DNA of 64,000 nt from contig NZ_BCRB01000002.1 in NCBI RefSeq assembly GCF_001552375.1, positions 1 to 64,000 of the forward strand, in the 5' to 3' direction. Within the stretch, counting starts at the first letter, position 1. Each line of letters begins with the position of its first letter. Source of the DNA: Cellulomonas iranensis NBRC 101100 = JCM 18110. Its GTDB lineage: Bacteria > Actinomycetota > Actinomycetes > Actinomycetales > Cellulomonadaceae. Positions 50,972-60,557 of the stretch are shown one piece after another. The notes under the pieces are model-generated. The model did not search any database. It was not told the origin of the DNA and worked only from the letters and a program-made list of their open reading frames with translations. Made by a program: the position numbers and the translations under genes.

Positions 50972-52801
50972 GTGCGCCAGCTCCCTCTCGCCGACCCCGG
51001 CACCCCGCCGTTGCGCGGCCCCGCCCCCTACCTGTGGTGGATGGCCCGTCGCCAGTGGGGCATCCTCCTGACGGCCGTCGCGTGCGGCGTCGTGCAGTTC
51101 GCGTGCCAGGCGTTCCTGCCGTACCTCACCGGTCGCGCGATCGACGACGGGCTCGCCGACGGCTTCGGGCCCGCGCTGCTGCAGGCCGCGGGCCTGCTGC
51201 TCGCGCTCGGGCTCGTCAGCGCGGCGGCGTCGGCCGTCGGGCACCGGTACGACGTCGCGAACTGGCTGCGGGCCGCGTTCACGACGTCGCAGCTCGTCGG
51301 TCGCACCGCGGCGCGCTCGGGCGACGCGATCACCGCCGAGCTGCCCACGGGCGAGGTCGTGTCCGCGGTCGCGAACGACGCCCTGCGCGTGGGCGAGGTG
51401 TACGCGTCCCTCGCGCGCTTCGTCGGCTCGGTCGTGGCGTACGCGGCGGTCGCCGTGCTCATGCTCCAGGTCTCGGTGCAGCTCGGGCTCGTCGTGCTGC
51501 TCGGGCTCCCCGCCGTCGCGGGCGTGCTGGCGCTGCTCGTCCGCCCGCTGCAGCGGCGTCAGACCGCGCAGCGCGAGGCGTCGGGCCGCCTCACGACGCT
51601 CGGCGCGGACACCGTCTCGGGGCTGCGCGTGCTGCGCGGCATCGGCGGCGAGAACGTCTTCACCGGGCGGTACCGCGAGCAGTCGCAGCTCGTGCGGCGG
51701 CGCGGCGTCGAGGTCGCGGTCACGCAGTCGTGGCTCGACGCGCTCCAGGTGCTGCTGCCCGGCGTGTTCGTGGTCGCGCTCGTCTGGCTCGGCGCGCACA
51801 TGGCGCTGGCCGGGACGATCACGCCCGGCCAGCTCGTGACGACCTACGGCTACGCGGCGTTCCTCGGCTGGCCCGTGCAGAACGCCACGCAGTTCCTGCA
51901 GGCCACGACCCGCGCGGTCGTCGGCACGCGCAAGGTGCTCACGGTGCTGCGGGTCGTGCCCGCGGCCGGGACGGCGCCGCGGAACGGCACCGTCATGCCG
52001 CCCGCGGGGTCGCCGCTCGTCGACGAGGCCAGCGGCGTCACGGTCGAGGCCGGCCGCGTCGTCGCCCTCGTGTCGGCCGACCCGGACGAGTCCGCACGCA
52101 TCGCCACGCGCCTGGGCCGGTTCGACGACGCCGAGGAGTCCGCGACGCCCGTCACGCTCGGCGGCGTGCCGCTCGCGACGCTGCCGCTGGCCGAGCTGCG
52201 CCGCCGCGTCGTCGTCGCCGAGGCCATGCCGCAGCTGTTCTCGGGCCCGCTCGCCGAGGGGCTCGACGTCCGCGGCGGCGCCACGCGCGACGACCTCCTG
52301 ACCGCCATCGGCCTGGCCGACGCGCAGGACGTGCTCGACTCGGTGCCCGACGGCCTGGACGGCGAGCTCACCGAGAAGGGCCGGTCGCTGTCGGGCGGCC
52401 AGCGCCAGCGCGTCGCGCTCGCGCGTGCGCTGCTCACGCAGGCGGAGGTGCTCGTGCTGGTCGAGCCGACCAGCGCGGTCGACGCCCACACCGAGGCACG
52501 CATCGCGGCGCGGCTGGCGGACGCCCGCCGCGGCCGCGCCACGCTCGTCGTCACCGCGAGCCCGCTCGTGCTCGACCACGTCGACGAGGTGCAGCTCGTG
52601 CACGACGGCCGGCTGGTCGCCCGCGGGACGCACGCCGAGCTGCTCGACGGCGCCGCAGGCCCGCAGGTCGCGGCGACGTACCGGCGCGTGGTCGGGCGCA
52701 ACCTCGACGACGACCTGCCGGTCGAGGAGACCTTCGAGGCGGCCGAGCCCGACGCCCGCACCCTGACCCAGCCCACGACGACCCCCGGAGGTGCCGCGTG
52801 A
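50972..52801 (+). CDS. ABC exporter half-transporter with degenerate nucleotide-binding domain
   Basis: This 609-residue protein has a type I exporter membrane domain with six spans (residues about 25-320), followed by a nucleotide-binding domain with striking losses. The Walker A region reads VVALVSADPDESARIA, without GxxGxGK. Walker B is VLVLVEPTSAVD, with the metal Asp replaced by Val. The switch histidine is replaced in VVTASPL. The signature LSGGQRQRVALARAL near residue 473 is intact. It must pair with the next gene product, to which it supplies the signature. I start at GTG 50972, eight bases after TAACGT, because upstream codons are not protein-like. The substrate is unknown. Confidence 0.88.
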   Translation: MRQLPLADPGTPPLRGPAPYLWWMARRQWGILLTAVACGVVQFACQAFLPYLTGRAIDDGLADGFGPALLQAAGLLLALGLVSAAASAVGHRYDVANWLRAAFTTSQLVGRTAARSGDAITAELPTGEVVSAVANDALRVGEVYASLARFVGSVVAYAAVAVLMLQVSVQLGLVVLLGLPAVAGVLALLVRPLQRRQTAQREASGRLTTLGADTVSGLRVLRGIGGENVFTGRYREQSQLVRRRGVEVAVTQSWLDALQVLLPGVFVVALVWLGAHMALAGTITPGQLVTTYGYAAFLGWPVQNATQFLQATTRAVVGTRKVLTVLRVVPAAGTAPRNGTVMPPAGSPLVDEASGVTVEAGRVVALVSADPDESARIATRLGRFDDAEESATPVTLGGVPLATLPLAELRRRVVVAEAMPQLFSGPLAEGLDVRGGATRDDLLTAIGLADAQDVLDSVPDGLDGELTEKGRSLSGGQRQRVALARALLTQAEVLVLVEPTSAVDAHTEARIAARLADARRGRATLVVTASPLVLDHVDEVQLVHDGRLVARGTHAELLDGAAGPQVAATYRRVVGRNLDDDLPVEETFEAAEPDARTLTQPTTTPGGAA

Positions 52802-54537
52802 AGCTCCCCATCGCCGACGCGGCGACCGTCCGCGCCTACGCGGCCGACCTGCTGCGCCGCCACCGGCGACCGCTCGGCGGCATCGCCGTGCTGCACACGC
52901 TCGCCGCGATCGCGGGCCTCGCGGGCCCGCTGCTCCTGGGTCGCATCGTCGACGCCGTCACGCGGGGCACCGACGCGCGGTACATCAACACGCTCGTCGC
53001 CGTCGGCCTCGCGGCCGTCGTCACGCAGACCGGGCTCATCCGGTACGCGCAGCGTGCGTCCATGCGGTTCGGCGAGAAGGTCTTCGCCGAGCTGCGCGAG
53101 GAGTTCCTCGAGACGGTGACGTCGCTGCCGCTGTCGACCGTCGAGCGCGCGGGCACGGGCGACCTCGTCACCCGCACGACGAACGACGTCAACAAGCTGC
53201 AGCACGCGGTCCGGTTCGGCGTGCCGCGCGTGATCGTCGCGGTCGTGACGATCACGCTCACGGTCGCGGCGTGCCTCGTGATCGACCCGCTGGTGTCGGT
53301 CGCGCTGTTCGTGGGCGTGCCCACCATGGTCGTCATGGTGCGCTGGTACCTGCGGCGCGCGACCCCGGCGTACATCCGCGAGTCGGCCGCGTACGCGGTG
53401 CTCAACGGCACCATCACCGAGACGGTCGAGGGCGCGCGCACGGTCGACGCGCTCAGCCTGGCGGAGGCACGCGAGCGCCGCGTCCACGAGGACCTGCGCG
53501 AGGCGTTCGACGCCGAGCGCGCGACCCTGCGGCTGCGCACGATCCTGTTCCCGGGCGTCGACCTCGCGTTCGTGCTCGCGCCCGTCGCGGTCCTCGTGTG
53601 GGGCGGCTGGCTCGCGTCGCAGGGCCACGTCACGCTCGGCGCGGTCACGACGATCGTGCTGTACGCGTACCAGGTCACCGGACCCGTGTGGGAGCTGATC
53701 TTCTGGGTCGACGAGATCCAGGTGGCGGCGACCGCGCTCGCGCGCATCGTGGGCGTGCGCCTGGTCGAGTCCGACCGCGAGGCGTCGGGCGCCCGCCCGG
53801 TCGACGACCGCGTGTCGACGCGCGGCCTGCGGTACGCGTACCGCGAGGGTCACGACGTGCTGCACGGCATCGACCTCGACCTCGCGCCGGGCGAACGGCT
53901 CGCGGTCGTGGGGCCGTCGGGCGCCGGCAAGTCGACGCTGGGGCGGATGCTCGCGGGCATCCACCCGCCCACGGGCGGGTCGGCGACCGTCGGCGGCGTG
54001 CCGCTGGTCGACCTGCCGCTCGACGAGCTGCGCCGCCACGTCGCGCTCGTGACGCAGGAGCACCACGTGTTCGTCGGCACGCTCGCCGACAACCTGCGCC
54101 TGGCGAAGGTCGACGCCGACCACGACGAGATCGAGCGCGCGCTGCGCGCGGTCGACGCGTGGGACTGGGTCGAGGGTCTGCCCGACGGCCTGGACACCGA
54201 GGTCGGCTCGGGCGGCACGGCGCTGACCCCCGCGCAGGCGCAGCAGGTCGCGCTCGCGCGGCTCGTGCTGCTCGACCCGCACACGCTCGTGCTCGACGAG
54301 GCCACGTCGCTGCTGGACCCGCGTGCCGCGCGGCACCTCGAGCGGTCGCTGTCCGCGGTGCTCGCCGGGCGCACCGTCGTCGCGATCGCGCACCGCCTGC
54401 ACACCGCGCACGACGCCGACCGCGTCGCCGTCGTCGACGCGGGACGCATCAGCGAGATCGGCCCCCACGAGGAGCTCGTCGCCGCGGGCGGCGAGTACGC
54501 CGCGCTGTGGCGCTCGTGGCAGCACGAGTCCGCCTGA
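52798..54537 (+). CDS. ABC exporter half-transporter with intact Walker motifs but lost signature
   Basis: This 579-residue protein has a six-span exporter domain (residues about 20-320). Its nucleotide-binding domain has Walker A GPSGAGKST near 372, Q-loop VTQEHH, Walker B TLVLDEATSLLD and switch His in IAHRLHT, all intact. The family signature LSGGQ is replaced by LTPAQAQQVALARL. This is the mirror of the partner encoded just upstream, so the heterodimer should have one complete ATP site, made of this Walker A/B plus the partner's LSGGQ. GGAGG precedes the GTG, which overlaps the partner's stop (GTGA). Drug or lipid/peptide export is possible but not shown. Confidence 0.9.
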   Translation: MKLPIADAATVRAYAADLLRRHRRPLGGIAVLHTLAAIAGLAGPLLLGRIVDAVTRGTDARYINTLVAVGLAAVVTQTGLIRYAQRASMRFGEKVFAELREEFLETVTSLPLSTVERAGTGDLVTRTTNDVNKLQHAVRFGVPRVIVAVVTITLTVAACLVIDPLVSVALFVGVPTMVVMVRWYLRRATPAYIRESAAYAVLNGTITETVEGARTVDALSLAEARERRVHEDLREAFDAERATLRLRTILFPGVDLAFVLAPVAVLVWGGWLASQGHVTLGAVTTIVLYAYQVTGPVWELIFWVDEIQVAATALARIVGVRLVESDREASGARPVDDRVSTRGLRYAYREGHDVLHGIDLDLAPGERLAVVGPSGAGKSTLGRMLAGIHPPTGGSATVGGVPLVDLPLDELRRHVALVTQEHHVFVGTLADNLRLAKVDADHDEIERALRAVDAWDWVEGLPDGLDTEVGSGGTALTPAQAQQVALARLVLLDPHTLVLDEATSLLDPRAARHLERSLSAVLAGRTVVAIAHRLHTAHDADRVAVVDAGRISEIGPHEELVAAGGEYAALWRSWQHESA

Positions 54538-54553
54538 CGTCGCCGCGCTGAAC

Positions 54554-54596
54554 CCCGACGTGCCCCCGTGGACCGGTCCGCCGGGGGCACGTCGGG
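54554..54596 (+). terminator. Terminator after the ABC exporter operon
   Basis: Perfect 14-bp arms (54554-54567 and 54583-54596) with a 15-base loop that itself holds GGACC/GGTCC pairing, 16 bp after the stop. Confidence 0.82.
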
Positions 54597-54689
54597 AGGG
54601 TCGGCGCGCACGGCCGCGGCGGGCGACCCCTGCCCCACCGACGGCGAGGCCCTGCCCCACCGCCCCGCCGACGGCACCGGGCGACGTGG

Positions 54690-55568
54690 TCAGGCGCCGC
54701 TGGTGACCCTGCGGTCGTCCGGCGCCGCAGCACCGCCGGACGTGCCGTCGCCCGTGCCCGTGCTGCCGTCCGCGGACGTGCCGTCGCCCGGTCCCGCGGG
54801 CGGGGCGTCGCCGTCGCCCGGGAGCGGCGGCCGGCCGGCGGCCTCGTCCCGCACGAGGCGCCACCACAGCCCGACGGCGAACAGGCCGAAGATCCACCAC
54901 TGCGCGGCGTAGGCGAGGTTCTGCACGTTGAGCCCCGACCCCGCCCGTGTCGGCGGGTCGAGCGGCTCGAGCCCCGCGGGGTCCACGGGGTCGCCGGTCT
55001 GCACCACGAGGTAGCCGGTGTAGACAGGACCGCCCCACACGGTGAGCAGCTGCGGCGCGCTGATGGCGTCGGTACGGCCGTCGACGGGCGTCGTGCCGGC
55101 CTCCTCCCCCGCCTGCAGCCACCCGACGACCTCGACCTCGCCCGCGGGGGCGGGTGCGACGTCGGGCGTGGGCGACCAGCCGCGCACGACCGGCAGCACG
55201 GCCGTCCCGTCGGGCGTCGCGACGTGCAGCGGCGTGAGCACGAGGTAGCCGTCGGTGCGGCCCGCGTGCTCGCGGCCCGTGACGAGCAGCGTCCCGTCGT
55301 CGTCGTAGGTGCCGGTCACGAGGGCCTTGCGCGCCACCAGGTCGCCGACGAACGTCTGGCCGGGCGCGAGCAGGTCGGCCAGCGGTTCCGGGTCGGCCGT
55401 CACGACCCGTGCGGCCTCGCGCTGCGCGGCGGCGGCGCCGCGCACCTCGGCGCGCTCGAGCTGCCACGCCCCGAGGCGCCCGCACACGGCCGCGGCGGCC
55501 AGCAGGAGCACGAGCAGGCCGAGCATCCGCGGGCGGACCGCGGCGCGCCACAGGGAGGTCTCGGCCAC
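54690..55568 (-). CDS. SURF1-family protein (cytochrome oxidase assembly)
   Basis: This 292-residue membrane protein has an N-terminal span ([27 protein letters not shown]) with the SURF1 hallmark GxWQLxR. An extracytoplasmic domain follows ([48 protein letters not shown]). The second span near the C-terminus is in [26 protein letters not shown], the conserved closing motif. The last 50 residues are a Gly/Ser/Asp-rich tail. SURF1 helps insert heme a into aa3-type oxidase. No oxidase genes are nearby. GTG 55566-55568 lies six bases after TACCGT, so it is probably leaderless. Confidence 0.9.
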   Translation of the reverse strand: MAETSLWRAAVRPRMLGLLVLLLAAAAVCGRLGAWQLERAEVRGAAAAQREAARVVTADPEPLADLLAPGQTFVGDLVARKALVTGTYDDDGTLLVTGREHAGRTDGYLVLTPLHVATPDGTAVLPVVRGWSPTPDVAPAPAGEVEVVGWLQAGEEAGTTPVDGRTDAISAPQLLTVWGGPVYTGYLVVQTGDPVDPAGLEPLDPPTRAGSGLNVQNLAYAAQWWIFGLFAVGLWWRLVRDEAAGRPPLPGDGDAPPAGPGDGTSADGSTGTGDGTSGGAAAPDDRRVTSGA

Positions 55569-55825
55569 CACCTCACGGTACCCGCCCGGCACCCGGGTGC
55601 TGCCCGGTGGTCCGCCGCGGACGGGCGCCGACGACGCGGCGGGGGCACCCTGGAGGTGCGCCGTCGTGCCCTCCGCGCCCTCGTCGCGACCACGTGCCGC
55701 GTGGGGTTGGATGGCTGTGGTCAGGAGCACAGCCGCGGTGGGCCGGACGTCCCACCTCGCGCTGCGACCTCACGGAAGGCTGGGGAGCACCCCGGCCGAC
55801 CACGGCAGACCCTCAAGGAGGGGAC

Positions 55826-58360
55826 ATGACTACCACCGCCTCGGACCCGCAGAACGCTGCGGACGCAGGCCCCATCGCCCCGGGACCGTTCGCGGCCGCC
55901 GAAGCCCGCACCGCCTGGCGCAAGGGATCCGGGCAGATCGACGACGCGACGCTGCAGCGCCTGTCCACGTGGTGGCGCGCCGCGAACTACATGTCGGTCG
56001 GCCAGATCTACCTGCTCGACAACCCGCTGCTGCGCCGCCCGCTGCACCGCGACGACGTCAAGCCGCGCCTGCTGGGCCACTGGGGCACGACGCCCGGCCT
56101 CAACTTCCTCTACGCGCACCTCAACCGCGCGATCGCGGAGCGCGAGCAGTCGACGATCTACGTGACGGGCCCCGGCCACGGCGGCCCCGGCCTGGTGGCG
56201 AGCGCGTACCTCGACGGCACGTACTCCGAGGTGTACTCCGACATCACGGAGGACGAGGAGGGCCTGCGCCGGCTGTTCCGGCAGTTCTCCTTCCCGGGCG
56301 GCATCCCGTCGCACGTCGCGCCCGAGACGCCGGGCTCGATCCACGAGGGCGGTGAGCTCGGCTACGCGCTGAGCCACGCGTACGGCGCCGCGTTCGACAA
56401 CCCGAACCTGCTGGTCGCCGCGGTCGTCGGCGACGGCGAGGCCGAGACGGGCCCGCTCGCGACGAGCTGGCACTCGAACAAGTTCGTCAACCCGCGCCAG
56501 GACGGCATCGTCCTGCCGATCCTGCACCTCAACGGGTACAAGATCGCGAACCCGACGGTGCTCGCGCGCATCAGCGACGCCGAGCTGCACGACCTCATGG
56601 TCGGCTACGGCCACAAGCCGCACGTGTTCGTCGCGGGCTTCGACGACGAGGACGACCTCGAGATCCACCGCCGCTTCGCGGTGCTGCTCGACGAGGTGCT
56701 CGACGAGATCGCCGAGATCAAGGCGAACGCCGCCGCCGGCGACGTGAGCCGCCCGATGTACCCGATGATCGTGTTCCGCACCCCGAAGGGCTGGACGGGC
56801 CCGGACGAGATCGACGGCAAGAAGACGACGGGTTCGTGGCGTGCGCACCAGGTGCCGCTCGCGAACGCGCGGGACACCCCGGAGCACCTCGCGGTGCTCG
56901 AGCAGTGGCTGCAGTCGTACCGGCCGGCCGAGCTGTTCGACGCGACGGGCCGGGTCGACGCCGACATCACGGCGCTCGCGCCGCACGGCGACCTGCGCAT
57001 GAGCGCGAACCCGCACGCGAACGGCGGCCTTCTGCTGCGCGACCTGCGGCTGCCGGACTTCCGGGACTTCGCGCAGGACGTGCCCGCACCCGGGGCGACG
57101 ATCGCCGAGGCGCCGCGCGTGCTCGGCGAGTACCTCACCGAGGTCATCCGCCGGAACCCCGACACGTTCCGCATCTTCGGCCCCGACGAGACCGCGTCGA
57201 ACCGCCTGCAGGCGGTGTACGAGGTCACCGCGAAGCAGTGGAACGCGGAGTTCGAGGGGCCCGAGGTCGACGACCACCTCGAGCGCGCGGGTCGCGTCAT
57301 GGAGATGCTGTCGGAGCACCAGTGCCAGGGCTGGCTCGAGGGCTACCTGCTCACCGGGCGGCACGGCCTGTTCACGTCGTACGAGGCGTTCATCCACATC
57401 GTCGACTCGATGTTCAACCAGCACGCCAAGTGGCTCAAGGTCACCAACGACATCCCGTGGCGGCGGCCGATCGCGAGCCTCAACTACCTGCTGTCGAGCC
57501 ACGTGTGGCGGCAGGACCACAACGGCTTCAGCCACCAGGACCCCGGCTTCATCGACCACGTGGTCAACAAGAAGGCCGAGGTCGTGCGGGTCTACCTGCC
57601 GCCGGACGCGAACACGCTGCTGAGCACGTACGACCACTGCCTGCGCAGCCGGCAGTACGTCAACGTCGTCGTGTCCGGCAAGCAGCCCGCGCCGAACTTC
57701 CTGTCGATGGAGCAGGCCGTCGCGCACTGCACGCGCGGCCTGGGCATCTGGGAGTGGGCCGGGTCGGAGGCGCAGGACGAGGAGCCGGACGTCGTGCTCG
57801 CGTGCGCGGGCGACGTCCCGACGCTCGAGGTCCTCGCGGCGGCGGACATCCTGCGGCGCGAGCTGCCGCAGCTCAAGGTGCGCGTCGTCAACGTCGTGGA
57901 CCTCATGCGGCTGCAGGACGCGCGGGAGCACCCGCACGGCCTGTCCGACGCGGAGTTCGACACGATCTTCACGGCCGACCGGCCGATCGTGTTCGCCTAC
58001 CACGGGTACCCGTGGCTCATCCACCGCCTCACGTACCGCCGCAACGGGCACGCGAACCTCCACGTGCGCGGGTACAAGGAGGAGGGCACCACGACGACGC
58101 CGTTCGACATGGTCATGCTCAACGACCTCGACCGGTACCACCTGGTGATCGACGTCATCGACCACGTGCACTGGCTGCGCGCGTCGCAGGCCGGCCTGCG
58201 CCAGCGCATGGTCGACGCGCGTCTGCGCGCGCGGCAGTACACGCGCGAGCACGGCGAGGATCTGCCGGAGGTGCGCGACTGGGTGTGGCCCGACGCGGGC
58301 GACGCCGCGTCGACCGAGGAGATCTCCGCCTCACTTTCGACCGGCGGGGACAACGAGTAG
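55826..58360 (+). CDS. xfp: Xylulose-5-phosphate/fructose-6-phosphate phosphoketolase
   Basis: This 844-residue thiamine-diphosphate enzyme cleaves Xu5P or F6P with phosphate to acetyl phosphate plus a C3 or C4 aldose phosphate. Signatures are [56 protein letters not shown], and the ThDP motif [32 protein letters not shown] and [17 protein letters not shown] lie further on. It is slightly longer than bifidobacterial Xfp because of a short N-terminal and C-terminal extension. AAGGAGGGG lies just before the ATG, predicting strong translation. It heads a pathway unit with pta and ackA that yields ATP from acetyl phosphate. Confidence 0.96.
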   Translation: MTTTASDPQNAADAGPIAPGPFAAAEARTAWRKGSGQIDDATLQRLSTWWRAANYMSVGQIYLLDNPLLRRPLHRDDVKPRLLGHWGTTPGLNFLYAHLNRAIAEREQSTIYVTGPGHGGPGLVASAYLDGTYSEVYSDITEDEEGLRRLFRQFSFPGGIPSHVAPETPGSIHEGGELGYALSHAYGAAFDNPNLLVAAVVGDGEAETGPLATSWHSNKFVNPRQDGIVLPILHLNGYKIANPTVLARISDAELHDLMVGYGHKPHVFVAGFDDEDDLEIHRRFAVLLDEVLDEIAEIKANAAAGDVSRPMYPMIVFRTPKGWTGPDEIDGKKTTGSWRAHQVPLANARDTPEHLAVLEQWLQSYRPAELFDATGRVDADITALAPHGDLRMSANPHANGGLLLRDLRLPDFRDFAQDVPAPGATIAEAPRVLGEYLTEVIRRNPDTFRIFGPDETASNRLQAVYEVTAKQWNAEFEGPEVDDHLERAGRVMEMLSEHQCQGWLEGYLLTGRHGLFTSYEAFIHIVDSMFNQHAKWLKVTNDIPWRRPIASLNYLLSSHVWRQDHNGFSHQDPGFIDHVVNKKAEVVRVYLPPDANTLLSTYDHCLRSRQYVNVVVSGKQPAPNFLSMEQAVAHCTRGLGIWEWAGSEAQDEEPDVVLACAGDVPTLEVLAAADILRRELPQLKVRVVNVVDLMRLQDAREHPHGLSDAEFDTIFTADRPIVFAYHGYPWLIHRLTYRRNGHANLHVRGYKEEGTTTTPFDMVMLNDLDRYHLVIDVIDHVHWLRASQAGLRQRMVDARLRARQYTREHGEDLPEVRDWVWPDAGDAASTEEISASLSTGGDNE

Positions 58361-58376
58361 GCAGACTGTCACGGGT

Positions 58377-58406
58377 GCGTGCCCGGGCCCACCGGCCCGG
58401 GCACGC
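58377..58406 (+). terminator. Stem-loop between xfp and pta
   Basis: Perfect 13-bp arms (58377-58389 and 58394-58406) with a 4-base loop, 16 bp after the xfp stop and 54 bp before pta. It may end or reduce transcription from xfp into pta-ackA. Confidence 0.75.
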
Positions 58407-58460
58407 GTCCGTCGAGGACGAGCAGCCCCCACCCGGGGCGATGAGGAAGTGAGCTGAACG

Positions 58461-60557
58461 GTGGCCCGCACGATCTACGTCATGTCGGCCGAGGGGGACA
58501 CGGGCAAGTCCGTCGTCGCGCTCGGCCTCGTCGACCTGCTGACCCGGACGGTGCAGCGCGTCGGTGTCTTCCGACCCGTCGCCCGGTCGACCGACGAGCG
58601 CGACTACGTGCTGGAGCTGCTGCTCGAGCACGACGGCGTCGACGTCGCCTACGAGGACGCGGTCGGCGCGACGTACGACGACGTCATCTCCGACCCGGAC
58701 GCCGCGCTGTCGCGCATCGTGTCGCGGTTCCACGACGTCGAGCGTCGCTGCGACGCGGTCGTGGTGGTCGGCACCGACTACACGGACGTCGCGGGCCCCA
58801 CCGAGCTCGCGTATAATGCGCGGATCGCCGCCAACCTGGGCGCACCCGTGCTGCTGGTCGTCAACGGCGCGCACCGCAGCGCCGAGGACGTCCACCACGC
58901 GGCCGAGGTCGCCGCCGCCGAGATCGACGCGAACCACGCGCAGGTCGTCGCGGTCGTCGCGAACCGCTGCGCGCCGAACTCGCTCGACCAGGTGCGCACC
59001 GCGCTGGGCGGCACGCGCCCGGTGTGGGCGCTGCCGGACTCGCCGCTGCTGTACGCGCCGACGCTGCGCCAGCTCATGGAGGCCGTCGGCGGCACGCTGA
59101 GCAGCGGCGACGAGGAGCTGCTGGGTCGCGAGGTGCTCGACGTGCTGGTCGGCGCGATGTCGATCGAGCACCTGCTGGACCGCCTGCAGGACGGCGCGGT
59201 CGTCATCACGCCCGGGGACCGGGCCGACGTGCTGCTGGGCCTGCTCATGGCGCACCAGGCCGACGGCTTCCCGTCGCTCGCGGGCCTCATCCTCAACGGC
59301 GGGCTCGAGCCGGCCCCGACGATCCAGCGCCTGGTCGAGGGCCTCGGCTCGCGCCTGCCGCTCATCACGACGTCGCTCGGCACGTTCCGCTCGGCGAGCG
59401 CCGCGGCCACGACGCGCGGGCGCGTCACGCACGACTCGCAGCGCAAGGTCGACACGGCGCTCGCGCTGTTCGAGCAGCACGTCGACGGCGAGGCCCTGCT
59501 GGCCGCGCTCGACGTCGAGCGCCCCGAGGTCGTCACGCCGCTCATGTTCGAGTACGCCCTGCTGGACCGTGCGCGCTCCGACCGCAAGCACGTCGTGCTG
59601 CCCGAGGGCAACGACGACCGCATCCTGCGGGCCGCCTCGACGCTGCTGCAGCGCCAGGTCGCGGACCTGACGATCCTCGGCGACGAGGCCGCGATCCGCG
59701 CCCGCGCGACCGAGCTCGGCCTCGACCTCGACGAGGCGCAGGTGCTGGACCCGAAGAACGGCGAGACGCTCGAGCGGTTCGCCGAGGTGTACACCGAGCT
59801 GCGCAAGCACAAGGGCATGACGGTCGAGCGTGCGCGCGAGATCGTGTCCTCGGTGTCGTACTTCGGCACGCTCATGGTGCAGCTCGGGCTCGCGGACGGC
59901 ATGGTCTCGGGCGCGGTGCACACGACCGCGCACACCATCAAGCCGTCGTTCGAGATCATCAAGACGCGCCCCGACGTGGGCAGCGTGTCGAGCTGCTTCC
60001 TCATGTGCCTCGAGGACCGCGTGCTCGTGTACGCCGACTGCGCGGTCATCCCCGACCCGACGGCCGAGCAGCTCGCGGACATCGCGATCTCGTCGGCCGA
60101 GACGGCGACGCAGTTCGGCATCGAGCCGCGCATCGCGATGCTGTCGTACTCGACCGGCGAGTCCGGCTCGGGCGCGGACGTCGAGAAGGTCCGCGAGGCC
60201 ACGCGCCTGGTGCGCGAGCGTCGCCCCGACCTGTCGGTCGAGGGCCCGATCCAGTACGACGCCGCGGTCGACGCGTCGGTCGCGCAGACCAAGATGCCGG
60301 ACTCCGCGGTCGCGGGCCGGGCCACGGTCTTCGTCTTCCCCGACCTCAACACGGGCAACAACACCTACAAGGCCGTGCAGCGCTCGGCCGGCGCCGTGGC
60401 GATCGGCCCGGTGCTGCAGGGGCTGCGCAAGCCCGTGAACGACCTGTCGCGCGGTGCGCTGGTCCAGGACATCGTCAACACGGTCGCGATCACCGCGATC
60501 CAGGCGCAGGCGCAGGCCGACGCCACCACCCCGAGCACGGAGGCCTCCGCCCGATGA
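58461..60557 (+). CDS. pta: Phosphate acetyltransferase (long, DRTGG-containing form)
   Basis: This 698-residue enzyme interconverts acetyl-CoA and acetyl phosphate. The N-terminal P-loop-like domain (YVMSAEGDTGKSVVALGLVDLL) and a central DRTGG domain (about 215-330, ITPGDRADVLLGLLMA...LILNGG) form the regulatory region of long Pta enzymes. The catalytic PTA_PTB domain (about 372-690) has HVVLPEGNDDRILRAA, SVSYFGTLMVQLGLADGMVSGA, YADCAVIPDPTAEQLADIA, LSYSTGESGSG and FPDLNTGNNTYKAVQRS. GTG starts it, with a weakly placed GAGGAAG upstream. Its stop overlaps the ackA start. An exact TATAAT (58812-58817) made of rare codons lies inside. Confidence 0.96.
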   Translation: MARTIYVMSAEGDTGKSVVALGLVDLLTRTVQRVGVFRPVARSTDERDYVLELLLEHDGVDVAYEDAVGATYDDVISDPDAALSRIVSRFHDVERRCDAVVVVGTDYTDVAGPTELAYNARIAANLGAPVLLVVNGAHRSAEDVHHAAEVAAAEIDANHAQVVAVVANRCAPNSLDQVRTALGGTRPVWALPDSPLLYAPTLRQLMEAVGGTLSSGDEELLGREVLDVLVGAMSIEHLLDRLQDGAVVITPGDRADVLLGLLMAHQADGFPSLAGLILNGGLEPAPTIQRLVEGLGSRLPLITTSLGTFRSASAAATTRGRVTHDSQRKVDTALALFEQHVDGEALLAALDVERPEVVTPLMFEYALLDRARSDRKHVVLPEGNDDRILRAASTLLQRQVADLTILGDEAAIRARATELGLDLDEAQVLDPKNGETLERFAEVYTELRKHKGMTVERAREIVSSVSYFGTLMVQLGLADGMVSGAVHTTAHTIKPSFEIIKTRPDVGSVSSCFLMCLEDRVLVYADCAVIPDPTAEQLADIAISSAETATQFGIEPRIAMLSYSTGESGSGADVEKVREATRLVRERRPDLSVEGPIQYDAAVDASVAQTKMPDSAVAGRATVFVFPDLNTGNNTYKAVQRSAGAVAIGPVLQGLRKPVNDLSRGALVQDIVNTVAITAIQAQAQADATTPSTEASAR

